64,000 nucleotides of DNA from Hofstenia miamia (Eukaryota > Xenacoelomorpha > Acoela), in assembly GCA_004352715.1 (NCBI GenBank), contig SCFE01000042.1, positions 201,542 through 265,541 of the forward strand, given 5' to 3'. Below are positions 12,665 through 27,543 of the stretch, one piece after another. A program made the position numbers and the translations under genes. Numbering within the stretch: position 1 is the first letter of the stretch; each line of letters begins with the position of its first letter. Under the pieces are notes generated by a model. The model made no database searches. It was not told the DNA's origin and saw only the letters and a list, made by a program, of their open reading frames with translations.

Positions 12665-15600
12665 NNNNNNNNNNNNNNNNNNNNNNNNNNNNNNNNNNNN
12701 NNNNNNNNNNNNNNNNNNNNNNNNNNNNNNNNNNNNNNNNNNNNNNNNNNNNNNNNNNTATATACATGCATACACATATAAGATTGTGTATATAAGAATT
12801 TCGTGAAATTTCTAAAATTTCATTGAGTTTGTGAAACTGCTATTTAATTTAAAAACTTCATGAGCAGCAACGTTTGAGGAATTGGGGTTGGGGTTAGGGT
12901 TATGATTAGTATTTTTTTCAATTAATACATGAAGTATTTGGTATTTTAATGTTTTTATGTTTTTAAGTGAAATACCAATTTGTCAAATTCACTGAAATTT
13001 AGTGATTTCACGAAATTCTTAATTTTACAATTTTAATGTAACATATTCATGTGTTTAAACATATAAATCAATTAATTTAAAATGGTAACAGTTTTTAACA
13101 TACTTGGGACCCAAGGCAAAGTGGTGAATTAGACAGTGTATGCATATTAATGTTTAAGAGAGAAATTAGAAAAGCAAAAAAGTGAAATACATGTCAAATG
13201 GGGTATTATTAAGATAATTGAAAATTAAATTTTATAAATTTGAAATGTTGATTTAGTTAATGCATATAACAGCTTGCAAAATATTTGTCGAATAACTGCA
13301 AAAAATATTAATTTTTTGTATTGTTTATTGTGTAAGAGGAGAAACAAAAATTTGGAATGTATGTACCTGATGAATAAATAAATTGTATTTTTATTTCAAA
13401 AGAAAAGAGAAAATTTTTTAAAATATAATCAAAGAAAATTTATGAAAATAGAAGAAGGAATTACTATTGACAAAAAAACAGATAAAAGTAAACTATTATA
13501 TAGAAAAAAGAATTTAACATCTCCAAATTATTCTAAAATCATTAACCATAACAATAAACTTAACTCTAAAATATTACCACCATCTCGCTGACGAAGATGG
13601 ACTATCTATTGAAAGCAGTCTAATATATTTCATGAAATTCTAATCATTAATTTTATTGGAATATTTATGTGCTGAATAGAATTTCATAATTAGAAATTGA
13701 TCCAAAAATTTATTGTTTTCTATAAATTTTCAATGATATCACTTCAAAATATTTTGTGAGAGTTTTTTTCAGAATTTCAGTATTCTTCTAACAAACCTAT
13801 ATTTCAGAAGCTATTCTAAAGAGTCCCGTTGCCTCCCCTTTATATCACCTAATTCAATTATTAAATTTCTTGTTCAACTAATTATCTGATTCCTATCAAT
13901 TGCAATCTGAGCACAACCTCAAACATTTGCTAAGTAATTATGAATATAATCCCTCATTTCACAAGTTTATAAACATGCGAGTGGAGTCAAAACCACAAGT
14001 ATTAAAATAACAAGTATAGTTAAGCTACGTAAACTTCTTAGGTAAATCATGTTTGATCAAGCTTTCACACTAGTCTTTAATGATAGAAAATGAAAAATTG
14101 ATTCAAGGCAATTGGATTGTACTGTCAAATATCTTCACTCAGTGGCAGCCTCTTGCTGAATTCTTTCAAGTAAACTTCTGCTTTGACAAGACTTTTGACT
14201 AATGCTAATATGCACAGCCAAGCTCTTTAATTATGCTCTTCTTATTGGTATGTCATTTATGCCTTCAGCATCCTCGTAGAGCTCTCATTGCCTTCTCTTA
14301 CACAATAAACATATAGTTCCATTACTACCACTTTTTCAATTGAGAGGCTTTTTGTTAATTACTACTACATTTTTTAGATTNNNNNNNNNNNNNNNNNNNN
14401 NNNNNNNNNNNNNNNNNNNNNNNNNNNNNNNNNNNNNNNNNNNNNNNNNNNNNNNNNNNNNNNNNNNNNNNNNNNNNNNNNNNNNNNNNNNNNNNNNNNN
14501 NNNNNNNNNNNNNNNNNNNNNNNNNNNNNNNNNNNNNNNNNNNNNNNNNNNNNNNNNNNNNNNNNNNNNNNNNNNNNNNNNNNNNNNNNNNNNNNNNNNN
14601 NNNNNNNNNNNNNNNNNNNNNNNNNNNNNNNNNNNNNNNNNNNNNNNNNNNNNNNNNNNNNNNNNNNNNNNNNNNNNNNNNNNNNNNNNNNNNNNNNNNN
14701 NNNNNNNNNNNNNNNNNNNNNNNNNNNNNNNNNNNNNNNNNNNNNNNNNNNNNNNNNNNNNNNNNNNNNNNNNNNNNNNNNNNNNNNNNNNNNNNNNNNN
14801 NNNNNNNNNNNNNNNNNNNNNNNNNNNNNNNNNNNNNNNNNNNNNNNNNNNNNNNNNNNNNNNNNNNNNNNNNNNNNNNNNNNNNNNNNNNNNNNNNNNN
14901 NNNNNNNNNNNNNNNNNNNNNNNNNNNNNNNNNNNNNNNNNNNNNNNNNNNNNNNNNNNNNNNNNNNNNNNNNNNNNNNNNNNNNNNNNNNNNNNNNNNN
15001 NNNNNNNNNNNNNNNNNNNNNNNNNNNNNNNNNNNNNNNNNNNNNNNNNNNNNNNNNNNNNNNNNNNNNNNNNNNNNNNNNNNNNNNNNNNNNNNNNNNN
15101 NNNNNNNNNNNNNNNNNNNNNNNNNNNNNNNNNNNNNNNNNNNNNNNNNNNNNNNNNNNNNNNNNNNNNNNNNNNNNNNNNNNNNNNNNNNNNNNNNNNN
15201 NNNNNNNNNNNNNNNNNNNNNNNNNNNNNNNNNNNNNNNNNNNNNNNNNNNNNNNNNNNNNNNNNNNNNNNNNNNNNNNNNNNNNNNNNNNNNNNNNNNN
15301 NNNNNNNNNNNNNNNNNNNNNNNNNNNNNNNNNNNNNNNNNNNNNNNNNNNNNNNNNNNNNNNNNNNNNNNNNNNNNNNNTATATATATATATGAACACA
15401 GCACACCTTAAACGTTTTCGATTTTAGAAATCATCGTCAGAACAAAATTGCGGCAAAATATATTTACAATAAACTACATTGGCTTATGGTGTACATTAAA
15501 ACTATAAATATAAATATGCATGAACTTAAAATATTTTTAGGTTGTTAGTACTTAGTTGATAAATAATTAATTGCTCTTTATTTTTGTTTTTAATGTTCTT

Positions 15601-16553
15601 TATTGCTTTGTTCTTTTTAAAATTTTAAACTTTGATAGACTTGGTTGATGTTTGTGGAGAAATATTTCCGATCTTAACATGTTCATTTGCTCTTGTTTTT
15701 AAAAGACGACTTGGTTAACCAATTTACGATTTTTGACAATCCTCACAATTGTATTCATAAACAACTGATGTAATCAAGTCTAATTCAAGAGTGTCCTTGT
15801 TTTTACAATATCAGATGTTCTTAATGATTTGAAAATTGGGGTTATGATGGTTCTATTTAGATCTTTGTTAAGCATTTTAAGTTTTGCTTTTAACGTTCTT
15901 TCAGATGTTTTAATGTAAGGAGATTTCCAATAGATTTTTTCTTTGTTTTCATTTCTAATAATTTTGTTAAATGCTTGATTAGAGAAGCATTCATTTACAA
16001 TCTTTTTAATGAATTTGCGGGGATAGCCAATCTGCTTAAAATGCTCAAAAAGTAAATCTAGTTATTGTATTATTGTAGTTCTATAGCTTGATGATAAATT
16101 TGTAATTCGATCACAGAGACATTTTATTGTATTCATTTTGTGTTGGTCTTCACAATATAATGAAAAAGGAATGTATAGACCAGCATTTGTTTTCCTCAAA
16201 ATCATTTTTGTTTCGAATTTATTGTTCATGTTTGTCAAAGATCCATTAAGAAAATTTAATTCGCTATTGTGTTCTTCTTCCATAGTAAATTGGATTTCAT
16301 CTAAGTGCTTATTTAAATTTCTAAAAAAGTTTTCACCATTGATTTTGTTTGTAGAAGTAAGGAGCAAATAATTAATAATCAACTAAGTACTTAAATCCTA
16401 AAAATATTTTAAGTGAATGAATTTTTATAGTTTTAATGTAGAAGCCAATGTAGATTATTGTAAATTTATATTGCCGCAATTTTGTTCTGACAATGATTTT
16501 GAAAAACGTTTAATGTGTGCTTTGTTCATATCAATGTATCTCAGAAATTTATG

Positions 16554-16593
<40 letters not shown>

Positions 16594-18099
16594 CAAGTGA
16601 TTGAAATACATTAATCATGGCTAAAAATTCTCTGTTTGTAACTTTATTATCCAAAGGAGTTTACATTGCTGTAATATTTTTATATTCAATAACATGTATA
16701 CTTCATTATATTGTGTATATTAAATAAAAAATATACAAATAATTTTTCAGTGTTGCAAAAATCATCATATGCATAGGCAGCAATAAACAACTTTATTAAT
16801 AAATATAGACAACTAAAATAAAGAAAAATTGATATTGACTGCATCTGAAGGAACAATATACACATAGTAAACAAACTGATATAAATATATGAAAAATAAT
16901 TGGAATGATATATTTCAATAGTAATGATTTTTTAATAAATTAAATATATTTAAGCTAACTGGTAAAAATTTAGGTACTAAAGCTCGCATTCGACGTGAGT
17001 ATTTCTTTTATTTTCATATACTTAATTTGCATTGTGAATGGATAAAATGCTAAGAAATATGTATTTTTGTAATATAAATTGGTTTGTTAGTATTTTAGAT
17101 ATCCTGCATTCTGAAGCATAGGAAAAAATCAACATTTATGTAATTTATTATTTCTATCTCACTCTCTGCAAAAGAGATGCATCAAATTTGCTTTATATAT
17201 ACCCAAATATTTATATTTTTTTTCAAGAAAAAATTAGAAATAATCTTTAACCTATTAATTGAAATTTGTATTAGTAGAAGACATTGTCAAAAGGGTCTCA
17301 GCAAAATACTAGATAAATAAAAAGTTCCTTAAAAAATTGCAAGCAGATTATTGTGCATCTCATACAGAACTAAGAAAATCAAAGGCAGGATTATTGATGC
17401 TCTTTAAAAAAAAGAAGAAATCTAATAAGAGATATATCAATCTTCAAAATATTTTACAAATCAAAAACCTGAAAAATTATAGTAATTAGACAAGTTCAAC
17501 TTGAAAAAACTCATGAAAACTTATAATCTAAAGAAATACATTGTAAACTAATTCGAAAATACGAAAAAATGCCTCAGTGAAAATGAAGCCTAAGAAGTGA
17601 ATAGTGTTTTTGTAGGTACACTGAGGTTATTCACAAAGATCGCGACATAGAAATACCTGAAAATTAAAACATATATAAATAAATCTGTGTATATATATTG
17701 ATGACGGCCTTACTGCTCTCAGATATTAATTTAAAATTTCGAAATGAAGATGTTTGTAAGTAATCACAGAACAACAGCAAAAATGTTAGGAAGCTGTTGA
17801 AATTGTTAAAAAGAATTACATATATTCAAAATTTGGAACTATTAAAATATAGTAACCATGATATTTGAAGAAAAATGCCAAAGAACTGTAGCAAAAATCG
17901 CAAAAATATTAACCATGTTCTACATAAAACTATAAAAAAGTCAAAATCACGTAACAGGCTGTATTGCAAGAATTTAGGTTTAATGTTATACAAATTTATT
18001 CATTTACACTGTATGTTTCTATCTTGCATATAGATTATACCCGTGTCTCCTAAATATGCTAGTCTCTTTCCTTTTTAAGTTCAACAACCTGTGTTCACA

Positions 18100-18191
<92 letters not shown>

Positions 18192-20276
18192 TCATTTTCA
18201 AATTAGTCTACTAAAGAAAAGTAAAAATTTAGATTTTTAAACGATTTTGTGCAATCATTTTGAGCTATAATTTCACAGTTATAATAGTAAAAATAATATC
18301 ATGAGCAAAGTTTTAGCAAAGCATACATTTTTACTATTATATACTATTAAATGCGATAATGTTGTAGAATTTCTGTTGATATCAATTACACTCTGACTTT
18401 TGCGGAAATGCAATCACTATTTAATTTTGTACTTAAACACTATAATGAGAATCCTTTGAAAGTCTTAATAATTCAATTGGAATCTTTAGAAAGTCTTTTT
18501 AATTCAATGTTCTAAGTCTAAGCGCCACATCTTTTCCTTAGGTGTTCAAATTCAATTTCACGAGCAGATTTTCTAAGCTCTGATTAAATACATTTTTAAT
18601 GTAAATTATACATTTTCACTCTATTTCAATTACTGTTTATAACAGAAAATATTAGCATAATATTGATTGTTTGTTATATTAATATTTGGACCTCAAGTAA
18701 ACAGCATCATTATGAGTTATAATTTATAAATAATTTGTTGCCTATTTAAATATCATTTATTTTTTCGATTAATTTGATGCAATATTTGTTTAGTTTCTTC
18801 AAATTCATGAGTGGCATTTTGTTCTTGAATTCCTATAATATTTACAAAGAATATAATTTGAAATACTAAGCCTAAATAATTCATGAGTGTTTGCAAAAAG
18901 AACTATTACAATTGATGTCAAACTTAGAACATTTATTACGTACTGGCGTTTCGTTGAAATTGCTTTTTAGCTTCAAGTATAAAACATCAATTCATATTCA
19001 TTCTAAGTATTGTTCGAAGAATTGGAGAAAGTATATTTTAAGACTTGGAAATTTTTAGAAGAATATTCATAAAATACTACGGTTGTAATTAAGAAAGAGT
19101 TGTTTTCTTATCGAAGCAAATGAATCTGAGATTATCAATTGTGTTCTACGGTATCCCGAAAAGGGAATCCAATGAAAACATGCGACAAAACAGCTTATGG
19201 TACTGCATAATAAATTTTAGTCTGCAAAATTTTCTTAATTTGGCATTTCATTTTAAGATGAATTTTCCTAAGATCGCTAAGTCTGGACAAACATTTTCAT
19301 CTTAGAAAGCAATTGAAGCATACCCTAGTAAAATTTTTTGGAATTTTCGGCAAGCCGTCAAAACACTGCCACCATTTTGGAAAATTTTTATCATTTGAAA
19401 TCTTTTGAAAGAATTTTGGCAAAAGATGCATCTATTGACTAATACTGAGGCCCAATAAAAAACATTTTTTGATCTTAGACATTATTATTTACCAATATAT
19501 TATCGTGTTGAATTTCAACATTAAATAATTATTTCGTAACTAGATATGAAGATAATATGTATATAAATCTGCTAAAATTTGTTTACCATTTAAAACTAAG
19601 GAAGTTTTTTAAATGTTTTTCCTTTGAAATGTAAAAATTCATTTAGCTTAATATTTTAATAATCGCTGGTGGTTTTATGTTAAGGTCAAAAAATTTTCAT
19701 GAATAAATTACTTTGAATATTGATTGCAGTTGCATATTAGAATTTTTTTGAAAATTAGAAACATCATATATATAAAATTACAGAAATATAAATTTAGTGC
19801 CGCTTCATTTTGATAAGAAATCCACTTTGTTCGCTGAATGAGTTTGGAACCTATACTCATTATTTGCAATAACACATAATATGATATATGGTTACACAAC
19901 ATATTTATGCTGTACAACTTTATCATTTAATGACCTGAGAGATGTTCATTAATCCTAGTGACAAAATGGCGCTTAGTCATCAAATGTCAGAAATATATAT
20001 GCATCAACATCATGCTAAAAAGAAAAATTTAAATATAATAATGAGAACATCCAACACAAAAATTGCAGAAGCTTTAATATTTAAGAACCATAACAAAGAT
20101 CAATTATTGAACAAGCAACTAAGTAATATGAGCATATTAAATTTATTTTAAGTCCATGAAAAGGAAAACATCATTAAATTTTGGTGTAGTATATTGTAAA
20201 AATTATTCCCACAAATTTTGTATTCTGATGATGAATTTCGAATCGAAACCGATTAGCATTAAATTGAGCAAAATAG

Positions 20277-20317
<41 letters not shown>

Positions 20318-22242
20318 GAAGAGAAAAAGAGAGAGGGAGAGAAAGAGACAAAGAGAAACTTGAGAGTAAGTTTCTGCAATGTTCTCATAGCATTGTTATT
20401 AGCAGAATGAATATATACGGCAACAATTAAATATATGATTTAATTTATTTAATTCAGTGCATACTCCTTGGTAAGAGCTTCAGTAAATTCTCACAGTGGA
20501 ATAAAAATTTATAACTAAGAAAGAAATGTAATAAAGAAGTAGTGAGTAATATATATTAGTTACTTTTTGTGAATGTGATTAGCAAAAAGTAATATGTTAG
20601 TTTTGTCAAGACTACTTTTTCAACTAATAATAATTATCATTATTATTAGCTACGAAAAAGCCCAGTTTTAAAGGTATAGTGTGCAGCAGCAACAATATCC
20701 AATGGAAAGTGTACAGATAGAGGTGGGTTGAGGACGAGTAGTGGGGATACGATTGAGGAAATCAAAGAGAGGTACATGTACTTTGTTGTTATAGAGAGAA
20801 ACAGAACACATCACGAAGAAATGAAGACAAGACTAATAATATAATACAAGAGGAGGGTAATGATGGTATTTTAGAAGTCAGTATTGAATTAGCAGATCAG
20901 CATAACAGCAATAAATATGTATGCAATGAGAGTGTTTCGATAGAATAGTTTTGATCTGGACAGGAAGTTCAAGAAGATAAAACTGATGATGAAGGAAAGA
21001 AGGTATACTAGATTGAGATAACAGCAGAGAATCAAACAAGTTACAGGCAGAAGCCAATAAATGAAGAATACTTGAGAAATACAGAAAACCGCAAGATAAA
21101 AGAGCAACAAATGGCTAAGGACAACAGGACTAAGGAGAGCAATAGATAAACAGATAATGGCAGGACAGGAGCGAGTAATAAAAACGAACTGGTTGAAGAA
21201 GCAAATAGATAGAAGAGCTGAGGTAAGTGATAAGGGTAGACTATGTAAGAAAGTCTTTGAGAAAGTAGATAATCTGATAGCAGGGGGTGTGAAAATTTGA
21301 AACAGAATAAGCTCAGGCATGACAAGGTGGGATAAATGGTTCATTGGAGCTTCAGTAGGTAGCATGGGTTATCAGCAGGAGACAACCCATAGGAAAGACA
21401 AAGAAAAAGGATGGGAACAGTGATAGACATAGCAGTACCAAAAGACAGGAATGTAGAAAGCAAGGAGATAGATAAGATAGACAAGTACAGGGAGTTGCCA
21501 GGGGAAATAGAAAAGTTGTAGAAAATATTTTATTAAAACTTCGCAATTACTTATATCTGGCAAATATCGGTTTAGCCTTGCAATTATGTAATCGATATTT
21601 GATAAGCTTAGCAAGTAATTAGACTTCTTTTACAATACAAATAAGCCTGATGTATTTCGGAGTTTGAAATGTTGATTTCTCAAAATTACAATATTTCAAA
21701 TATTATCATTTTTCCACACAATTTCAGAGGAAAATTAAATAAATTTATAGAATCATGGAATACATTTCTCAATTTCCCACACTTTTAAGGAATCATAAAG
21801 TTAAGACGTATGGCAACGATTTTAGCGGTAGATTTCATGATGCATAATTCTAACCTGAGATCATTAAAATTGGCTAAGGCATCATAAAATTTTCGTGAAT
21901 GTAATAAAATTTCTTTAAAAATTAATTAAATACTTTTAAATAAGAAAATGCAAAACATTTTTGAATTTATCGTCTTCGATTTTGTAGCATAGGCCAATGC
22001 AAGTGTCGATTTTTTTATAAATGTATATTTAAGATTATTAGTTGCAAATATCTGGGGTAAATCTTGTAAAATATTTGTATAGTAGTAACACTTGTTATTA
22101 TTTTTTCAAACCAAAAAGCAAGAGTATTACAAATATTAAAATAATATTGTACAAAGCTTATTATATTTTTATGCGAATGCAGTTAAATTAACATAAATAC
22201 CTTAAATTTACTGTACTTTTGAATAATGCAAGATTGGTTCCC

Positions 22243-22274
<32 letters not shown>

Positions 22275-23151
22275 TTCATATATACATAACATTTTAAGAA
22301 CTCAAAGGCATTGCATAATGTCTAATTCACCTGTACAATATTACACTAGATTTCTTGATGGCATTATCTCAGACATTACAAAATTGTACAATTTATACAC
22401 GACCATTGTCGACCGAATCGCTGTTCTTTTGGAAGCACACCTCAAAACACATCCATTCGTAGATGTGGAGCCTCTAGTTGAAATGTCGACAATTTTTTCT
22501 AACTACAAGTGAGTGATTATGATCTCTGTTGTGTAAATTGGGGCAACTAAAATCAGAAACGAGACTACTCTCATTACTGTGATCTAATAATGTACCAAGC
22601 ATATCTACAGTATAATATCTTAGAATTTTTGCGTTCTTGCAGTCGCGACTATTACTACTGTAGGAACACTTCAAATTTGTAAAATCATACTTGCTTAAAG
22701 CTTAAATGGTTTTATTGCAGATTTATTACGACGGACATAACCATTGATATTTTGGATGCCAGGAGCAATTTTATATATAGTAATATTAACAGAAACTTGT
22801 TCTGTAACTACAGTAGATGCTATGTGCTATTTATGTTTAGGTTGCTTATATCATCAAACCGTTATTTGTATAAGTTCAGCATAAAAATATGTTTGTTATA
22901 TGCATACTTATCCATGTATCGATTTTTCTTACATCCGTATTCTTTCCAGATCCAAGAAGCGGATTTTTAAAAAGAGAACTAACAAGTTGTAAAAGAAAAG
23001 CAGTTGGACATTAACAGCGACATGACCAAACTGAAAACTACAACAAAATGAATAGGGCTAGGCAGTATACCATACCAACTTCAATAAGGTTTTATTTTCA
23101 TATACCGCGGTATTTTCAAAAGTAAGAGCAAACATTTTGATAGAACTAGAA

Positions 23152-23209
<58 letters not shown>

Positions 23210-26200
23210 CCATAGCAATTTTAGATAATTTTTCAATTGAAACCACAGATGTGATTGTAATAAATGAATATTCTAGTCCAAGCACCAAGGCTTCACTCGA
23301 AGCAACAACTTCAACCTCAAGTAAGTTAAAAAATACTTTTGATGGCAACTTTTTATAGACGTCAAGTTATCCCATTGCTATGCGGAAACAAACTAGAGGC
23401 ATTAATTTCATTATTCATAATTTTGTTAGCATAGTGAAAAATATTTGCTATATTCATTAGAAATCAATAGCTACAAGAATTAAGCTTTAAAAAATTTCAA
23501 GATTTTGTAGCAAGTGTTTGAATTCTGGTGGCGATATCACAAAGTAATTCAATGACAGTGCATTGCTTTGAAGATGTAAGACTATTTCTTCATAGCTTGA
23601 AACATTTCCAAAGTACTTAATGAGCAATAAAGGTTTGTTTCATTGCTACATATACCTAACAAAAAGCTTAGCAATTTGTATGTATACACACTTACAAACA
23701 TCATGTCATGCAATTGATTGTTGAATTAGCCACGTTTCCAATAATTTATGGTTTCTCATTCAAATATTCGAGGTTAGTTCTGTTAAATGAACATATTTTC
23801 AAGATAGCTGCTTTGAAGTTTTGTTTAGTTGTTGATTTTTAAATTTAATAATTCTAATATGATTCATGCATTTATCTAAATTGCAGCCATTTCATGAATT
23901 GTGTCAAAATATCTATATATGAAACAAAATTGCTTTTTGGTTAGGCAGAGATGCCATGTTTAAGAGGTGAGATTTAGCAATGCTTGTTGAGAAATCTTCT
24001 AACACAGCCTAAGCACTTTTTGCAAAACTGTTGGCCAAAAAAACAATAAAATACAAAATCTTGTGCTTAATAAAATGGTATATTTTGGACAATTTGAAAT
24101 ATTTTAGCAAAGTAGTTATTAATTGAAAAGTTACGAAAATTTGGTTGACTATTCTTCCGAAATGACTTCATCGATAAGCAACTCCATGTTTATTATTTGT
24201 TAATGTATCGCGTAGAGCATTCTAATCAGGCAAAACGGTCATCGTAAAAATCAATTTATAGATACACTTTACTCACCATATTTACATATTCAGCTGTTTG
24301 CAAAACATTTTTTAAATATTGAATGACATGTGCAAGCACTTACCTTAAATTTTTTTATTTCTAATTACTGTACTTTGCAAATTAACCAAAGTATATTTGG
24401 CAAATAAACATTTGTACAGGTCAAGTGTTGACATATAAACTTTATATTTACATGTAGTTAATAAAATTATATATGTTTGCTTGTCATTTTGTCATTGAAG
24501 ATGTGCATAAGGTCTTTGAAAATAATATTTTGTTTGTTAAGCAAGTGATTGGCATTTTATTTGATTGATTGATGCAATATTGTGTATATAATATAGTTCC
24601 GAAACCCTTTACTTCCGCTAGTGTCAAACATTGTTATGAATGTTTGTGCTATAATTAAACATTAAATTAAATTTTTTATGTAATACCATTTTTGAAAATG
24701 TCTGGTATTAGTTTATGATATTTAGGTTTCAATGTGTTTTATATTTGCTACGACATATTTCATGACCAAATTTCAATTATAAATTAAATATATAAGTATG
24801 AAATTCAAGAACAACGTTGCATAGTAGCCGAACTATAAAATATGAAAAATCCCCCTACACCGCGGATAGTGGCCACGTTTTCAATTTTCAAATCAGGATG
24901 TATAGCATTTGTACTGCACTTAGAAAAGGAATATGAAGCACTTTCTTAATTATCTTGCGACTATTTTGAGGCTATGACGTCACACTAGCACAAACGCCTA
25001 ATACACATTAAGAATATCACAAATAGAACATTTACAGAAATCGATAAAAGATATGTACCAACCTTATGTGACAAGTTCTGACTTCCAATAAGCTCGAAAC
25101 GTGAAAGTCTGAGAACGTTTGACCCACAAAAATCATAATTCATTTAAAATGGCATAATTCGAATTTTGGGAGTAGTCGCTCTTCTTGCTGTAACAGAACT
25201 AACGTCGATTTTTGTTGTTTTCAATAGAAAAATTGGAGAGAGTTTAGTAGCACATCGTTTTGAAAGGGCTAAAACACTCTGATTCATATTAATTTATCAA
25301 TTTACATGTGAGTGCACAAATTATTAGTTCTGCTTAAATTATAATTTAACATGAAGCATGTGATTGATGCCTTTTTGTATTATGACCTTAGACACTCAAA
25401 GCGCCCAAATTTTTCGATTTTGGATTGAGTTAAGGAAACGTTTTAAAGATAAAGATGATACTACATTCAAAGATTCGAATTATATTAAAAAACCTTCTAC
25501 TAAGCATTTCTTTAAAATCATAGATATTATACACATTGACATTTAACTGTTCTGAGAATGAAAAACATTGTTCTCATGAGATATGGAGTAAGAAAATTTC
25601 AAATATTAACATTCTAAATACTGTTAATATTACAGGGTGCTTCCGATTTCGATACTGACTTTATCAAAGCTATGTAGGAAAAAATCACTTCTAGAAAATT
25701 CATAAAAAATACTTTTGATAAAAATATTATTCAAAGTCTGTAACAATGACCACATGACACACATCAAGCTAATATCCCATTGCTTGGCAAATGCCTCCAA
25801 TTTAGGCCTATTGTGTAGTCAATGTTTGCAACAGCTTTTGTTATTCCATATTCAGATCATCCATGTTTACTAGATTGCAAAACAGACAAACAGACATGCT
25901 CTTTCGCATGTCCCAACAAAAAGAAACTGCAGAGTATGCTATCTGGAGATCTGGGAAGTCAGCTCTGTTTTTTCCAAATTAAATCAAACCAAGCACTTCT
26001 GGTTGAGTAAACACCATTACTGGATCAAAGAAGAAATGAAAAAATTTATACTCTTACAAAAAAGTGTTAAAATTTTAAAACTACCATTTATATTTCAGCA
26101 AATATGAGGACGTGAAGTGCTCCCAAGACTTTTGGATCACCCTGTATATGCACAGAGAGCTTATCTTTTAGCAACTAGGCAAATCATTTGAAAATCAACT

Positions 26201-27452
26201 ACCATAGAAATACTAGAATTGTCCATTAACAACGTTTGTTAGGTAAAGCCTACATACTAGAGAAATGCTAAGGCTTCTTTGATTTTAATATTGATACGCC
26301 TGTGGATTTGGAAATTGCGGTTATATTGTAATTTAGGGTTCACGACAATATTAAATACGGCCCCAACCACAGTTGCCACCATAGATGAAACTGGAATTTT
26401 TCAAAGGATAGAAAGTAAAATTCTCATAAAATTCTAAAATTTTCAATGTGTTTATAGGCCTGGATTCTGGTTGGAAAATAATAATTTTCACTTTCATCGT
26501 CATATTCGCGATAATATTTATTCTTTTTCCACTAATTTTCTGCTTTCGAAAGTGTTGCCTGCAAAAGCCGCGTAAGTTAATCATTATAACTGTATTCAAC
26601 AATTATTAGTTTATATAATTATCTCATATATATTTGATACTAAAAGGGCTTTGAATGTAGAAATTCTAGTGTTTTACTATTGGTAATCATAATAGTGATG
26701 AAGATTCTGAAGAACGGCTACCAAACAACCGAGAACTGTAATTAAACATATCAAGAGGTAAAAAATGAAAGTCATCTTATTCCAAAAAACAAGGTCTATA
26801 AATGTTAATGAAATGAGCACAGAAGAATTGTAATTATATAAATAATATCATATGTCTTAGAGCAGACGAGTACTTCCAAAAAATTATGACAAATGAGTCA
26901 AACCCGCAAAGGATAGCAACAAATTGTAATTTTAGATTGTGTAATAATTTGGATTTAAAGCATGCTAAAAAATACAAATACGATTTCTGGAATGAACTAT
27001 TGAACTGAGCTAAGTATATTCTAGAAACTAGTTTTAGTCAAATGAATTAACCCTAAGATGCCCAAGGTAGTATCAACCTGGGGATTTTTTGTAACACTTT
27101 TGGAGTTATGTGAAAGTAAGTCTTTTATGAATGACAATGATGATAGCTGGCTAGTGAATTACATTCAACGATGCATAAGAACACAACATCCAAAACAAAC
27201 CACAATTGATCAAATGCTACAATCGCACAAAAGACCAAGTTGATACTGCCGATCAAAGTTTAAGATGCTATACACGTCGTTCAATTATATTTATGTGACC
27301 CCAAAATGACTTTAGAAACATTGTAGATATTGGAGCTTTGAATGCCTACATTATCTGCATGAAATCGTTAGGGACCAGGATGGCGTTCCTTATGCAATTA
27401 TTAAAATAATAGTGTGCAAACAACTTTGGATAAAAAAAGGAATTGGTATATA

Positions 27453-27543
<91 letters not shown>

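Larger units (their letters stand above)
15391..16530 (-). mobile_element. Penelope-like retroelement remnant with inverted terminal repeats
   Basis: Arms 15391-15485 and 16442-16530 are inverted copies (TATGAACA-AGCACAC-TTAAACG and onward). Between them, on the minus strand, 16382-16062 encodes a reverse-transcriptase piece with F-T-M-E-E-E, an F-L-N (for F-L-D) motif, K-T-N-A-G-L-Y and S-S-Y-R, the order seen in Penelope-like reverse transcriptases. It continues with G-Y-P-R-K-F-I and, at about 15800-15660, a GIY-YIG-like endonuclease: V-V-Y-E-Y-N-C-E-D-C, then (stop)-I-G, R-L-L-K-T-R-A-N-E-H-V. The Tyr of Y-I-G and a following Gln are stops, so it is dead. Inverted flanking repeats are known for this class. 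Confidence 0.75.

Noticed and set aside
12882-12903. Telomere-like GGGTTAGGGTTA
   Set aside because: Only two to three imperfect units inside a MITE-like element.
14336-15406. Long open frames across N gaps (also at 30312-31685, 48599-49415, 49763-50161, 55105-55464, 60805-61308)
   Set aside because: They consist of unknown residues plus Tyr-Ile runs from (TA)n; no real coding evidence, except the Tc1 N terminus at 31601.
16977-16997. 21 bp micro-exon between TTTAG and GTGAGT
   Set aside because: Splice-like sites at both ends, but no flanking exons in a matching frame; chance is likely.
20889-21614. Hydrophobic minus-strand open frames up to 158 codons
   Set aside because: Shadow of the purine-rich LINE remnant on the plus strand: poly-purine sequence reads as Leu/Ser/Phe on the other strand.
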